A DNA stretch of 64,000 nucleotides, from NCBI GenBank assembly GCA_013423385.1, contig BLZA01000018.1, forward strand, positions 248,001 through 312,000, read 5' to 3'. This DNA is from Naganishia liquefaciens (Eukaryota > Basidiomycota > Tremellomycetes > Filobasidiales > Filobasidiaceae). Both the position numbers and the translations under genes were made by a program. Below the pieces are notes generated by a model. It did not search any database. It was not told the origin of the DNA and saw nothing but the letters and a program-made list of their open reading frames with translations. This document shows positions 12,301-24,900 of the stretch, one piece after another; the first letter of the stretch is position 1, and each line of letters starts with the position of its first letter.

Positions 12301-13556
12301 GTACGTATGCTCGAGACTGTACTGTACCAGTCCTTCCTGATTCGCTCCGAGACCTGGCCGTGTATTATCAGGCCAGAAACTTGATTATCCTTTTCGACTA
12401 CAACCTGGAGGTTCCCAAAGATCAGCTTGATACATCCTGTTGTGGAGGGTACCCACATATTTGATAGGGGGCTCAAGCGGTATTTCCAAGTCACCGTTGG
12501 CCTCCCCTTGTATCTTCCGCTGCACGCACAGCTTTCGAGTCGCTGGGGCGAGCACTAAGCCATGAGCGACCTTTTCATCAATGCAATGCCCGTCGATGTA
12601 CAATCTCTTCAGTTTCGAAAGGTGTTTCGCGCTGGGGTCCCTGTTCGATGGCTATGGTAAGAGTCAGCTTTTGAATAAGCTTGAAAGGATACGACGGCAA
12701 CTAACAGTGGTCCCCTTGCCGGACACAGCTCGCGCCTTCGCGGGGTGTTTCGACTCCGTCTGATGGACTGACTTGGGCGTTTCTGGAGTCGTGTTGCCTG
12801 TCATATGATACGATCGCCGGTAGGCCCCTAACGGCACCATCGATGCCCGCCCATTCTCGGTCACCTTCACCTCGGTCACATTTCCTACGTCCTCGACCTC
12901 TTCTTCACTTTCGTCAGATCCGACAGCGATGATCTCTTGCTCGACTCCTTTGCTTCGAGTTCTATTCCTGAAGGACTGTGCAGCATGATCCGTGGGCGAT
13001 GGTAAGTCTTCTGGCTGAATTGTTGATGTTTTCTTTGCCCTCGTACTGCTACCGGCGGCTTTAGCCTGGTAAAACGCATCGCCAGAAACCGCGAGCAATT
13101 TTGATGGTGTCGGACCTTTTTGGATCTTCTTCGTAGCAGGCGCGCCGACGGAGAAGGGAGAGGCATTTGCCTTCAAAGACCCATTTTCTTTCCTATTCGA
13201 GGAGGATGCTCGAGTGCTGTGATTCCTGGCCATTGGCAAAGCTGGTGTGGAAGCTTGATATCCCTGCGTATGCCGAAAGAAAAGCGAGTGCATTAAGTCA
13301 AAGGCGGTCCATGTGAAAAGCTCAGCTTACCGAATTAAGGGTACCGTCGTAATCCAAAGGGACACCGATGGGAATGGGTTGCTGCCTTGATTTGCTCGGT
13401 CTGAGACGGAAAAACCGTATCTGTCTAGCCTCACAGGTCGTCCCGAGCTTGATGTGATAGCACTTACCCGGACTCTGGAAAATGCTTGCTTCTCTGGCCA
13501 CCGGTCCCCTGATACTCTAGATCTAATCCGACTGGTATTTTGCCCTTCTTACTCAT
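9312..13556 (-). CDS. Ulp2-like SUMO protease (peptidase C48; SENP6/7 type)
   Basis: Nuclear cysteine protease that trims SUMO chains from conjugates. ATG at 13556-13554 starts MSKKGKIPVG. Short introns at about 13467-13431 and 13330-13270 precede a Ser/Lys-rich N-terminal region. A compact segment near 12280-12600 (KLIFGNLQVVVEKDNQ) may be a PH-like N-terminal domain, as known in Ulp2. The protease starts near 11770 (MREWPPDGRTEVIIT). It shows the SUMO-binding part LNDTLIEFGLKHHW, the catalytic His in NLHWYLAVI (about 11390-11420), Asp in MTFDSLGP (about 10875-10900), and Cys in PGQDNFADCGLYVVHY (about 10700-10745). About 170 low-complexity residues rich in E, P and Q split His from Asp, a hallmark of the Ulp2/SENP6-7 branch against Ulp1. 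A disordered tail of about 450 residues follows. The upstream exon between 12130 and 12240 is least certain. Confidence 0.88.
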
Positions 13557-14554
13557 GCTGTACCCAGGGGCTCGAGGTGATACGACCTAGGGACAGACCG
13601 TCAGGTCGATCGACGTGAACCACTATCTCAGTTTGAGCACTCACGGTACCATGCTCTTGGAGCCAGCGTTCGCCTATGCGTCAAGCTCGAATGTCTAATC
13701 GGAAATGCAGCGTTCCGTATCGATCCGTGTACTTTCGTGACGACCGATGTTATTTCCAGTAATTGGCTCCGATTGCGAAAGACAGGGGTTGTCGATAGGG
13801 AAAAAGATGACCTGTTCCGCGTCGCCGAGAAAGCTACTCGAGCTTCGACGAAGTACGTCGAGGCGAACAGGGTGTCTAGCAGGACGTCTGGATACGTCTG
13901 CGTGCCGTTACAGGTCGCTGCGTTTATAGAAACATGACGTCGCGGAAGTTTCAGTCCCATGCGCGGTGTATTGATTCTCAAGGTTGGCCGTGATCTTTCG
14001 TGTCGATCGCACTTTCAAAACAGGTCGCCGCAAGACTGGATTCTCCAGGTGCACATTCCCCCAGTCCATATAGCTGACTACCGGCATGCTAGAGTTTCTG
14101 ACATTTAGGTTTCGCGGGCGCATCGTGCAAGCTCGACAACACAAGCGACATCAAGCGAGATCAAGACTGCATATATCAGAGTTTCTGGGGAGCCAAAAAG
14201 TCGAGACTGCGGTTGTTGCGAGCCAGTAATCACTGGAAGGTCTCGCAGTGTTTCGTTTCAGTGAGAAGTTGCATCTCGAACAGCTTTTTATTTTGATATA
14301 CCTTCGAATACTCGCAACGGCACAAGCAGCGCTTGAAGAGAACCAGAGATAGGTGAGGACAAGAGTCACTCGAGAAAGATCAACTCGCCAAACAATGTTA
14401 TATTAAAATTGATGCCAACAAAACAATGACTGATTGAAGGATGTCGGATGCGCGCAGGCCACAACGTCGACACCGCTGCTCTACTACAGTAGTCTATCTC
14501 GAGATGGAAAGCATGTCATTTCACTAACATGCTTTCGAAGTCATAACCCAACAT
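13557..14554. other. Intergenic between Ulp2 start and H+-ATPase stop
   Basis: Holds the Ulp2 promoter and the ATPase 3' UTR. A 117-codon frame on the minus strand (13628-13981) shows no motif. Nothing else is supportable. Confidence 0.5.
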
Positions 14555-17500
14555 CTATACTCGGGAAGCTGATCGCTGAAGAGCAGCTCCAGATTGCTGG
14601 GCCTGAATCGAGGAGAATCGGTTGAGCTCGTTCTTGGACATGTTGATCTTCTGACCCTTGCCCAAACCGACTCGGTTGATGCTTCGCGACAACCAAGAGG
14701 CTCGGTTGGAGTAGAGCGACTCGTGTCGAGACTGAGTTCGTCGGATGGGCTCGCCGGAGGCATCGACAGGGTGAGCAGCGGCGGCCTTGGCGGCCTTTCG
14801 CTTTTGCAGAGCCTTGATGATGGTGAACTTCATGGCGAACTTGACGAAGTCGAGAGGGAAGTACCAGACGATGTTCCAGACCCAGACGATACCGATCCAT
14901 CCACCAGAGATGTGCTCGACTTCCGTGAAACCCCAGTCACCGAAACCGGCGATGATGGAGGAGACCAACTGAGCCAAACAGAAGGCGAGCATCAAAGCGA
15001 CGGCTGAAAGGACAAGGTCAGTCATTGTTTGCTGTCAAGTCGGTGCAGTGGAAACTCACAAGGTCGTTCCATCCAGGAGAAGCCGTGCGATCGGGTGACG
15101 AAGATCAGAGCCTGAGAAATGATGGCAACCTGCAGGTAGATGACCATGTGCAATCCTCGGTCGTTGATGTTCTTGTAAGGCTGAACACCGAACCTGTCCT
15201 CGAAGAAGGTGGTGTCGTTGATGACGATGAAGAAAATGATGGTAGACAAGGTCAGGTAAAGACCGTAACCGATACCGTAGCAGAAGACCTCGGCCAAGTC
15301 CCACGAGTCGGGAGTGTGCGAAGGCAAGACCCGATCCAGGGACAAGGTCATGATGGTACCATCGTTCAAGACGGCAATGATCAAGACCATGAAGGGCGGG
15401 AAGTTGAACTTCCAGATGAAGGCCATCAACGCAAAGCAGACGACAATTCGGATGGTGACAGCACAGGCGTAAACAGCGTAGTTTCGCATACGCTGGAAAA
15501 TGACTCGGGAACCTCGGATGGCGTGAACGATGGTGGACAATCCAGGTTCGGTCAAGACGATATCGGCGGCACCTCGAGCGGCGTCAGTGGCACCCTCAAC
15601 GGCGATACCGACGTTTGCTCGGGACAAGGCGGGGGCGTCGTTGGCACCGTCACCAGTCATGGCACACAAGTGACCGAGAGCCTGAATTCGCTTGACAATC
15701 TCGAACTTGTGTTCAGGGAAGACACCGGCGAATCCGTCGGCGTCCATGATCATCTCGTCCAAGTTGGCGTGCTTGGAACCGGCGGCGGGTCCGTCCTTCA
15801 AAACCTTAGCGGGGTACATGTGGTCACCGAGACCCAATCGTCGACCGGTTTCCTTGGCAATGGCGAGCTGGTCACCGGTGACCATCTTGACCTTGACACC
15901 GAGGGCCTGAGCGTCATCGATGGTCTGCTTGGTGTCGGATCGGGGAGGGTCGAAGATCGAGAGCAAACCAACAAGTTCGAAACCGTTACCCTGGGCGTCG
16001 GGGGTGTCACCCATAACTTCCTCGAAGGCGACGGCCAAAGCTCGGAGACCTCGTCGGGCGAACTCTTCAACGTCGTTCTCGAGCTGGTCCTCGATTTCGG
16101 CGGTCTTGTTTCGGGAGCAAAGTTCGATAATGATACCAGTCATACCCTTGGTAGCTCGCTTGAGCTTGCCAGTGGATTCCTCTCGGTAGGTGATCTCGGT
16201 TCGCTTGTCAACAGGGTTGAAGGGCTTGAAGTCGAGGAGCTTGATGCCCTGTCGAGCCAAAGTGGGGTCGGAAAGGGTACCGACGACACAGCCGTCAATG
16301 GCATCCTGGTTCTCGGTTCGCGAGGCGTAGGCAGCCAGCAAGACAGTCTCGTCGACGGAGAAGGGACCGTAGGTCTTGACGTTCTCCTTGTCGATGGTGA
16401 GCTTGTTGGTAGTCAACGTACCGGTCTTGTCGGAACACAAGATGGTGACACCGGCCAACTCTTCGATGGCAGTGATACGGGTAACAATGGCCTTGTGCTT
16501 AGCGAGCTGCTGAGCACCGACGGCCAGGGTGACGGACAAGACGGTAGGCATGGCAATGGGAATACCACCGATGAGCAAGACAAGAATGTTGTCGAGACCA
16601 GTTCGGTATTGGTATCGGAAACCGGCGTAAAGGATGAGGATTTCGAGCAAGACGAAGAGACCGATAGAGACAAGACAGAAGGTACCGATTCGGGCAAGAA
16701 CCATCTGCAAGTGACCGGTCTGGTCGTTGTCGGCACCGACAAGGGTGGCGGCTCGACCGAAGAAGGTGTTGGGACCGGTGGAGATGACGATACCCTCGGC
16801 CTCACCCTGTTTACAGGTGGAACCGGAGAAACATTCATCACCGAGCTTCTTTCCCTGGGGAAGAGACTCTCCAGTCAAGGCGGCTTGGTCCATGGAGACA
16901 TCAATGGCCTCAACCAATCGACAATCCGAGGCACAAACATCACCGTGCTTGAAGGCGATCAAGTCTCCAGGAACAAGGTCGGCAGACTCGATTTCTCGCC
17001 AAGCACCGTTTCGCTTCACTCGAGCCTTGGGGGCAAGAGAGTCCATGAGCGCCTTGACGGCGTTACCGGCGTTCCTCTCTTCAACGAAACCGATGGTCGA
17101 GTTGATGAGAAGAAGCAAGACAATACCGACGAAATCTTGCCAATCAGGAGGTCGTCCCTGACCGTTGGAAAGAGCGATGGCGACAATGGCAGCACCTTCC
17201 ATGACCCACGACAGAGGGTTCCACATGAAGGACAAGAACTGAAGGAAGGCGTTCTGCGACTTTTCCTCGAGCTGATGAAGTAGGTCAGCCCACATGTTTG
17301 GTGTTGCATGGTGTCAGCTTAGCTTACCTTGTTGGGACCGAAGATACCGATTCGTCGGGCGGCCTCTTCCTCGGTCAAACCATGCTCGTCACACTGCAAG
17401 AGAGTGAGGACATCGGCCATAGAGACGTGCTCGATGTCGACCTTGTCCTTGTCATACAAGTCTGGGCAGAATGACATGTCAACAAAGATTGACGTCCAGG

Positions 17501-17736
17501 GATCCTGAGCAACTCACCTTCAGCAGTGAACTGAATGTCCTTGAGAGGAATCGAGGCCTGAGCAACCTCGGATTCTCCATGGTCCATTTCCCTGAGGTAG
17601 ATCTCGTCAGCAGCTGCTGGGGTCCATGAGTCGTTGCCACTCACTTGTACTCTCGTACACGCTTTTCCGGACCGGCAGACTCCTTGGTAGGAGCCTCCTC
17701 GGCCACGGGCACCTTCTCGTTAAGAGGAGCACTCAT
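14555..17736 (-). CDS. PMA1: Plasma-membrane H+-transporting P-type ATPase (Pma1)
   Basis: Pumps protons out of the cell using ATP, setting the potential that drives nutrient and ion transport. ATG at 17736-17734 (MSAPLNEKVP). Introns lie at about 17643-17590, 17515-17465, 17330-17290 and 15060-15010. The first membrane hairpin begins near 17230 (FLSFMWNPLSWVMEG). The A-domain TGES is in AALTGESLPQGKK (about 16870). PIAMPTVLSVTLAVGA is in M4 (about 16540). The phosphorylation site is CSDKTGTLTTNK (about 16400-16435). The hinge GDGANDAPALSRANVG is at about 15600-15660. Ten membrane segments are expected. The C-terminus is Ser/Arg-rich and ends QRSASRV rather than with the Ser-Thr pair that regulates yeast Pma1. 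Codon use is extremely biased: TTA, CTA and TCA are absent from the main exon, as expected for a very highly expressed gene. Confidence 0.97.
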
Positions 17737-20700
17737 AGCGTTGATTGCTATCCTATCCGTTTACGAGACGTTTATCGATAGGCGCACGATGGCGATAGGC
17801 GAGTGTTGATTTTGTTGTATTATAGAGGGCGGGAAACGAAAGGCGACACACGGAGGTGAGGTGAAGAAGAGGGATTTATGTAGACGGAACTCAATGAAGG
17901 CTCGCCAATGTGTTGGTCAACCACTCTGCTTACCAGAGGTGTTGAAAAAACCGGAGCGAAGGGGGGACACTGCGGCCCTTTGTCAATCTCTGATATAGGT
18001 CCCCGTGCCGACTTGTTTACAGCTTTCTGTGAGCGTCATCCCATTGGCTGAGCACCCGCCGACTCTGGCCTCGCGCTAATCGCCGCGCCTGGAAGACAGC
18101 CGTCGAAATTTTCAGCCCACGGGCATGGCTCGTCTGACCGCCGTCGGATGACAGCTGGTCCCGAGCCTGATACTTCCCCCCCAGAGACACCCTGTTCACC
18201 GCAGCTTTCACCGCACTTCGCCGCTTTCGCTTGCAGCTCGACACCCTATATTCGCTCGGTTTCTGCAGCTTTTCGTGCTGTATCTGGCAGCACGATCTTG
18301 CATCCCGTAGCTCACAAGCTACTGCCGCTTCCTTCCGGGGAAGTCGCGTGTTGCATCAGGCGATTATGCCTGAAAACTGTATTAGCTCCGCTCCGGCTTG
18401 ATTTGCATCGGTGGATTGACAAAATGTGACAAAATATCGAGTTGGATATGACGTACGAGAACTACAGAACGCTAGATACAGCTCGGCGCGAAACCGCAGA
18501 GGGCAATCATTTGGGCAAGCTCGCTGGCAGATGATTGGCAGATCCAATACACCAGGCAGCGGAGCTTTCAGCGATGCTGGTCGAGCGAGGGCTACCAGAT
18601 ACCTTGACAGATACAGATACCGCAGCTCACAACCGCTCGCACACTGCTCGAGGCCCGCTGGAAGGTTGCCCCGAGTCGGCCCCAAAAGTCCCCAGGTTCA
18701 GCTAGCTCTTCGGCTGATAAGACGGGCCAAATAGACGCTCAATTCTATCAAATCAGATGGGCTTGCTGAAGGGCTCACAGCTTGGCTGTTGAGAAAAGAT
18801 ACCAGTTGGAGCTGCAAAAAGAGCTTGGAATCGGTTCAGAACGATGACCCAAGAGCGGCAAGGACCTGATTCCGCACTGGGGCCGTCAAGCTGGCCGTTC
18901 GCCTTTTCCTGGGCACGTAAGAGCAATGTCGTGAGCACGTCAGTAAGAAATCACAGCTGAAATCACCTCGATCACCGATGAGCTCCGCCGACCCTTCGCT
19001 TCAAGGAGCTTGGGGTGACAGTTTGAGTAGATTGTGATTGGCTCGAGCAGTTTTCATGGCACAAAAAAGTTGTGGGGAAGAAACTGGAGCACCCGCGGAA
19101 CTAATCAGGCAGCTAGCTAGCTTGGTAACTCATTCTTGACAGTCCTTTGATAGCTCCTTTGATTGTGGAAAATGCGGCAGCTATGAGAATGGCAAAGGGC
19201 CTTCAACCCCTGTATACAGCACACAACCTCCTTCTTGCCTCTTTTAATTACGGTAAGCATTCTGGGCATGGTTGTGTGCCTTCATAGGAGCTCTTCAGCA
19301 CATCCGCCTCGATAAGAGCTCCTGGGCTGTGCAGCATGTGTCTCAACAGCTTTTCCAACCCTTCTGCGCTGCCATCTGTCAATGCTCTTGCGCAATTGAT
19401 TCGGCTCTGATTCGGTGCGATCGCCCCTATCAATTGATGCGCTCCCGTGGAGCCTCATCAGAAACCTTCCGCCGCATGGGCAGTAAACGTTGGCCGGGAT
19501 CAGCCCGGAAAAAGTGAGACAGCAGCTATTTTCTTTCTTGCGAAGGACCTCCTTTCTGCCGGACGTCGACGAAATGTGACAAACACGGGATGACCTGGAT
19601 GTCCCCCGTGGCAATCGCTGGTGGGTCCATGTTGAATTGGAACTTGCCTCCTGCGGAGCATCTTTCTCAGATTGAGAGAGATAAGCAGAAACTCGGGGCG
19701 CTGTTTAGCCGATCGCCGGAAAGCCGCCAGGGATGAATCGCAATCGCCCCTAAGAATCTTCTAAGAGGCTCGTCATATTATCCTGCTGATCACCCTACGA
19801 GTGCTGTTCTCAAGTCGTCTGTTTCACTTGAGCTCAGGCTCATCTCGACAATTGCGGGTCAAGTAGGTGAAGGGCGTCCTTCGGAGCAGTGAGACATCTT
19901 GCATTACAAGACGACAGTCTGCTCTTCCTAGTGCTCGGCCCGTCTGTATCGACCGGCCTCTCATGGAGGGTCGACCAATCAATAAAATTTGGAGACGCGC
20001 TGCTCAGGGATGCCTCCATAACATACAAGGCGACAGAAATGGTGCTTCACGGGGTGGAAGAGTTCATGAAAGCCGTCATTGCCTCAGCAGCGTTGAGATC
20101 GTTCTATATTTTCTCTTACCAGTCCGGCAGCTGATCCGGCAAGCTTTGGAGGTCGGGATAGTGCTCAAAACTCCACCAATGGCAAAATCGATCCATGAGT
20201 CTGCAGCATATTTTTGCTGTGCGTGCCCGTTGCTTGCAACAAGGTTCCTGACCCGTTCGGCCTTCGCCTGTGAAAAAATTTGCGAGTAGTGACTTGTACC
20301 GGCTATAACGTCATCTGCAGCAGCGGTTATGAGTTTATGTACGTATGCGCTTCCGCCTATCGATTTCCCTTGCAGTCTATCTAGCTTCTCCGTCCGGGAT
20401 ACGTTCGAGGTCATCCAACACGAGCTCAAAACGTCGCAGAAAGTCTCTCAGAACCAGCTGCAGAACCGGGATCCAGCGGGAGCTCGTGGATGAAACTAGA
20501 TGCGCTCCGGTTCGAATTCCCGTAGCCTCCTCGAAGTGCCCGACTGTTCTGCTGTTGCCGCTGCCAACGCATTCACCATACCAAGCGCTTTTGTAAGCTC
20601 TCAAGGGCAGCTCTAGCATTGCTCCAGCCGCCTGCTATAGTTCGCCACCCCTGCACAGGTGGCGTTTCAAGCTGAAACGAATAGGAAAGGGGTTGCGTGT

Positions 20701-21945
20701 TGAAGCTATGGGCTGAGCTATGTTGCATCGCAAACTAGCCCTCAAACTAGGCCGAATCACGCGGAGCTAATTTTCATGCCTGTCTCAAAAGCTCGCCGAC
20801 CTGACTTCTATTGTTGACGGATCAAGCGGTCTGGCCTGCAGCTCGGCCCCAATAGCTGGCCAAGTGGTTGTCCAGTGGTGGTGGTCGTCTCTGATGGCTC
20901 GACCTGATCTCAGACTCGAGAGCCCTCGTACGTGCCCTCAATCGCTTGATATTATGCGCCTTGGCGGATATCGTTCTGGTCTCCTCTCGGGAGTTAGCGG
21001 TCTGCATTCTTGTGCGTGTTCTTGTCAGCTGTCTTTTGAATTGCCAAGGGTCGCGAACTCCGGTCCGACGCCCGATGTGCGCACGTCTCTCGGGGCCAAG
21101 AATCTACTAGCACACCTCATAAGCGGGGACTTGATACAAGTCTGGCTTGGCCTTGCTGGACCTGCTTGGTATGTTAGCTTGTATATCACGGTGGGTGTCA
21201 GATCCCTCGAGTCACTGGCAGAATGCCATCGGACCCTAGAGAGAAAGCAGATATCAGTAAGCCGCCGTAATGAAGGGCTCAATAACGCCAGCTGCAAGCC
21301 GATCAGCAGGCGATTTTCGATAGCAACTGCCATGCCCAAAATCTTGGTTTTTTGAAAACTTGTTTCAAGATGGCTCTGAATCGTAATCGGTACTCTAGAG
21401 CATTCGAGCGGGCTCTTCCTACTTGCTAGCTGATAAGCGCTAGTTGAACCGTTTGATAGCTGATGAATTGCTTCTTCGGCTCAGATGGCTGTTTCAAGAG
21501 CAGGGTTCCCAAGCTGTTTCTTACCGGTCAGTAGAAGACCCTGCGATGTCGCATATCGAGGGCCGTGTTTTCGTCCATTGCTACTCGCCCAGCTAGTGAT
21601 CCCAGGCTTGGCACTAGAGGTCGGGACCAAGCGAGAGAGAAAATCGTGAAGAAAGCACAGTGTCCCATGGCCGGCGGTTGAACCCTAGCCCCGCTGATTG
21701 TAGGAGAAGGATAGATATCGGTCGACGAACACGACGTGGGTGACTCGAGGCTTCCACAAGAACTGCGTGGTCGATGAAAAGTCGACAGCATTCGTTAGGC
21801 CGTTTCCAATTTTGGAAATGATTTACGGATTGCCGATACATGTATACATCGACATCACTGCATATCATAAGGGCATTACGGGCGTCATTACGATTCCATA
21901 CTTTAACGTGGAGAGTGTTCATGATGACCTCCAGGGTCAAGGGCT
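17737..21945. other. Gene-poor 4.2 kb upstream of PMA1, AGCT-rich
   Basis: No frame here shows a recognisable domain or a believable exon chain. The first few hundred bases must be the PMA1 promoter; the far end holds the 3' UTR of the kinase gene. The tetranucleotide AGCT is strongly over-represented, about 50 by hand count where about 15 are expected, with clusters such as CAGCTAGCTAGCTTGG near 19112. A 154-codon frame at 20894-21355 (+) and several minus-strand frames of 80-118 codons look like chance. No transposase, terminal repeat or tRNA was seen. Regulatory DNA, a noncoding RNA or a decayed element beyond recognition remain possible. Confidence 0.5.
17815..17826 (-). promoter_or_regulatory. 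Possible TATA-like element of PMA1
   Basis: On the minus strand CTATAATACAAC lies about 85 bases before the PMA1 ATG, downstream of a C/T-rich tract. Distance and sequence suit a fungal core promoter; there is no direct evidence of use. Confidence 0.35.
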
Positions 21946-24900
21946 TCATTCTTCTTCCTCTTCATCCTCTTCAACGATTCTCACAGGTCTCGCAACTGGC
22001 ATCTGTACTCGTGTCGGCCGGACCCAATCTTGTGGCGGAACGATAGCGTTACGAGTCGTATTGTCTACGGGTTTGCCTAATCTCGACTGTTCCACACGAC
22101 TGGCACCCGGACGGGCGCGGTGAGATACAGACGACATAGACGAAGAAGTCTTCATGACAGGCGAGTCTTGATTGCGTGTTGAGTCGTAGCCCGAACCCCC
22201 TCGAGATTTCCAGTGATTATCACCCGCAGTTAAGCCCTTACTGGCGTTTGAGCCACTCTGCCCGAGACCTCCAGCGTACTCTCCTTCCTCTTCATCGCTG
22301 ACCCAATCGTCGTCAGTTAGACCATCATTGCCTTTCCTTTTGGCGAAAACGTCACGTATTGGGCGTTTCGGCTTGGGAAAGACCATGGTAGCCAAAGATG
22401 TCGAACTACCATGCGGTGACCGTATTCGTCTAGACGAGGGGTAAACGTAACGCTCATGACCAGTCCTCTTGCGTCGGGTCGAATGCACAGATATATTGTC
22501 CTGCATGTAGATTTCGTCTTTATCCTCGGCGCAGTGCTGACCTGAATATTCTCCGGAAGACCGGCGCGACGACGCGTTGGAGCGATGCGAGGAAGTTGTA
22601 GAAGCGGCTCTATTCAGCTGACCCAGACTTCCCGCATGTGATGTGTATCGAGCATGTCGATCCCGTGCAGCTGGAGAAGAGGTGGTGACCCGTTGATAGT
22701 GTTTAACACCAGGGGAGCGGTTGTGGGACATGCGCGAGGGTGTATCCGAAGCGACAGAGCTCGATTTGCGCGTCTCGATATGCCGCGGTATAGGAGCCTT
22801 GATTGTAGCCGAGAACGAATGAACAGACGAAGGTCGCGAATTTCCGCTATTACTGAAAAACTCGCCCCTCTCGCTCGTGGGTGTTCGACTGCCGGCGGAC
22901 CTACGACTGAGGCTACCTCTACGCCGAGGCCCATATGTATCCAGCGGCGACCCAACGGGAAGATCCATTGTCAAGGACGAACGACGCGAATTAATACTGC
23001 TGGAGCGACGGGAATGTAGGGCGGGCCGTTGATCGCTCGGAGTGCGCCGAGGAGGTCCAGTTCGCCTGCTGGCCGCACTGTTCGGCGGCTGATAGCCTGG
23101 AGGGCGCCGAATGACATGGGCGTTATTGGCTACATGTAGAGTCGGGGCCGAGACCGGAGGTGGGCGTTGCTTGCGCCTCTTGTCTTCGACGAACCACGAT
23201 CGGAAGGTCGTTAAGAAGCTCTGACTTTTCCGATTCTTGCCTTCTTTCCCCTTTGACGGGGAATCATTCACAGAAGCGGAAGTCGAGGCCATTGAAGTCA
23301 TGCTGTCCAAGGTACCGTGTGATGTCGAGGTGGGCAACATCGGCGGGGATGGCGCTTTTCGGGGGACAGTTGTATCCTGCAATATGGGCGCATCGTGTTC
23401 ATCCGTAGAATTACTGTTCTCGCGATTCCTTGGGATCTTGAGCAATTTGTTGGTTGAGCGAGTCCTTTCCAAGCCAGCCTGATTCGTTGCGGCTACTTGG
23501 TCCAATATCTTGTCATCCGACTTCTTCCTCGCCAGGGTACCGGCCGTAAACGCCGACGTCGCTCTTTGCAACATGCTAAAAGACGTCGACCGACTCTTGG
23601 CCGCTTCCCGCTTTTTGCTGGGCGAAGACGGCGCGCTGTGATCGCCCGGCTTCAACGCTTCTATGTCCGCGATAAGCGCATTTGGATCGGCTCGGGGTGT
23701 AGAAGGCGACGAGTTCGCAATAGTAGTCGCATAGGACTCTGGCATACCAGCGGCTTGTTGACCGGGAGCTTTAGCTTTTCCTGACGGAACGGTGTCCTTT
23801 GTAGCGGCATCTCGGTCTGGGCTGACACTTCGTCTGGGCGGAAGCGTCTGCGGCAAAGAAGTCAACGGAGCGCCCAGCTCGAACGGTCTCTGAATGGCAG
23901 TCGGCTGCACCTTGCTGCTGTGAGGGTCATGTCCGGAAGCCGAGCCGGTGGTTGCTTGTTCGGCGTGTTGTTGTTGCTGATCGTCGTGCTCGTTATCCGC
24001 TGCTTGCTGCTTTTGCTTGGCTATCAGCATCCACCACATGGCTGAGCTGGCGTCACACGCGTTATGATTGACGCTATGCTGGAGTTGACCAATATCTATT
24101 CCTACAAGCTTCAATAGTGCCAGCAAATCTTGCTCTGCCTTGCTTGAAAAGAATGGCGCAGGAACAGCGTTGAGCTGAGCCAAGTAGTCGACGTTCGGTA
24201 CCGGCTGAACATTATTTGAGTTGCCCCTAGCCATGGAGGGCCGGCGATCGGACAAAGTTGACGAGACTGATCGACGTTTTGTCCGATTTGGCGTACGGGA
24301 ATGTTGAGCCAACGGCAAATGCAACGCATGTTCCTCATGATGAGTGTACGAATGTTGTCTAGATTGGCTGTCGCTGTTATCCTCTTCTTCCTCCAGCTGC
24401 TTGGCCAAGACTTGTACTCGACCTTTGTTCATGGCTTGCGACAATGGTCTGGATCGGGCGACTTCGTCCAATTTGCGTATAGTGCGTTGGCTTGTGTTGG
24501 AGTGCTCGTAAGCGAGCTTGTCATTAGTATGCTCAGCTCGCGGAGTGTCATCCGTGGCATCCTCGACTGAGAATGATGGGCTTTCGGCGGTTTCTGCAAC
24601 TATCGGCGTGGACGGTGTCGTAATGGTGCTTGAAGTTGTTGCATTTTCGGATCCATGTACATCCCCAGAAGATACCGATGTGCGACTAGAGCCGGTTTCT
24701 GACTTGCCCGACGAGATCGACGAATGACGCTCACCGTATGGACCGATATATGTATCTGATGGATCGATGAATGCTGAGGCGGGTTCTTTGCTCGGAGAAG
24801 CGAGAGGCGAGGCGTCATTCGACAGAACCGCCGAATCGTTAAGATCCACCGGGAGGCGGGATGCTGCCCGGAGCCCATCGAATCGGGTGTCGGAAAAGTA

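Noticed and set aside
15025-17283. 752-codon plus-strand frame opposite PMA1
   Set aside because: It is in exact codon register with a clear H+-ATPase gene and exists because that gene lacks TTA, CTA and TCA codons. The translation is G/D/V/S-rich without any domain.
20500-20535. GGTTCGAATTCC, another B-box-like site
   Set aside because: No pairing T stem, no acceptor, no terminator at the right distance.
20894-21355. 154-codon plus-strand frame in the desert upstream of PMA1
   Set aside because: No domain, no splice partners, composition like random translation. Frames this long are expected about once or twice by chance in 64 kb.
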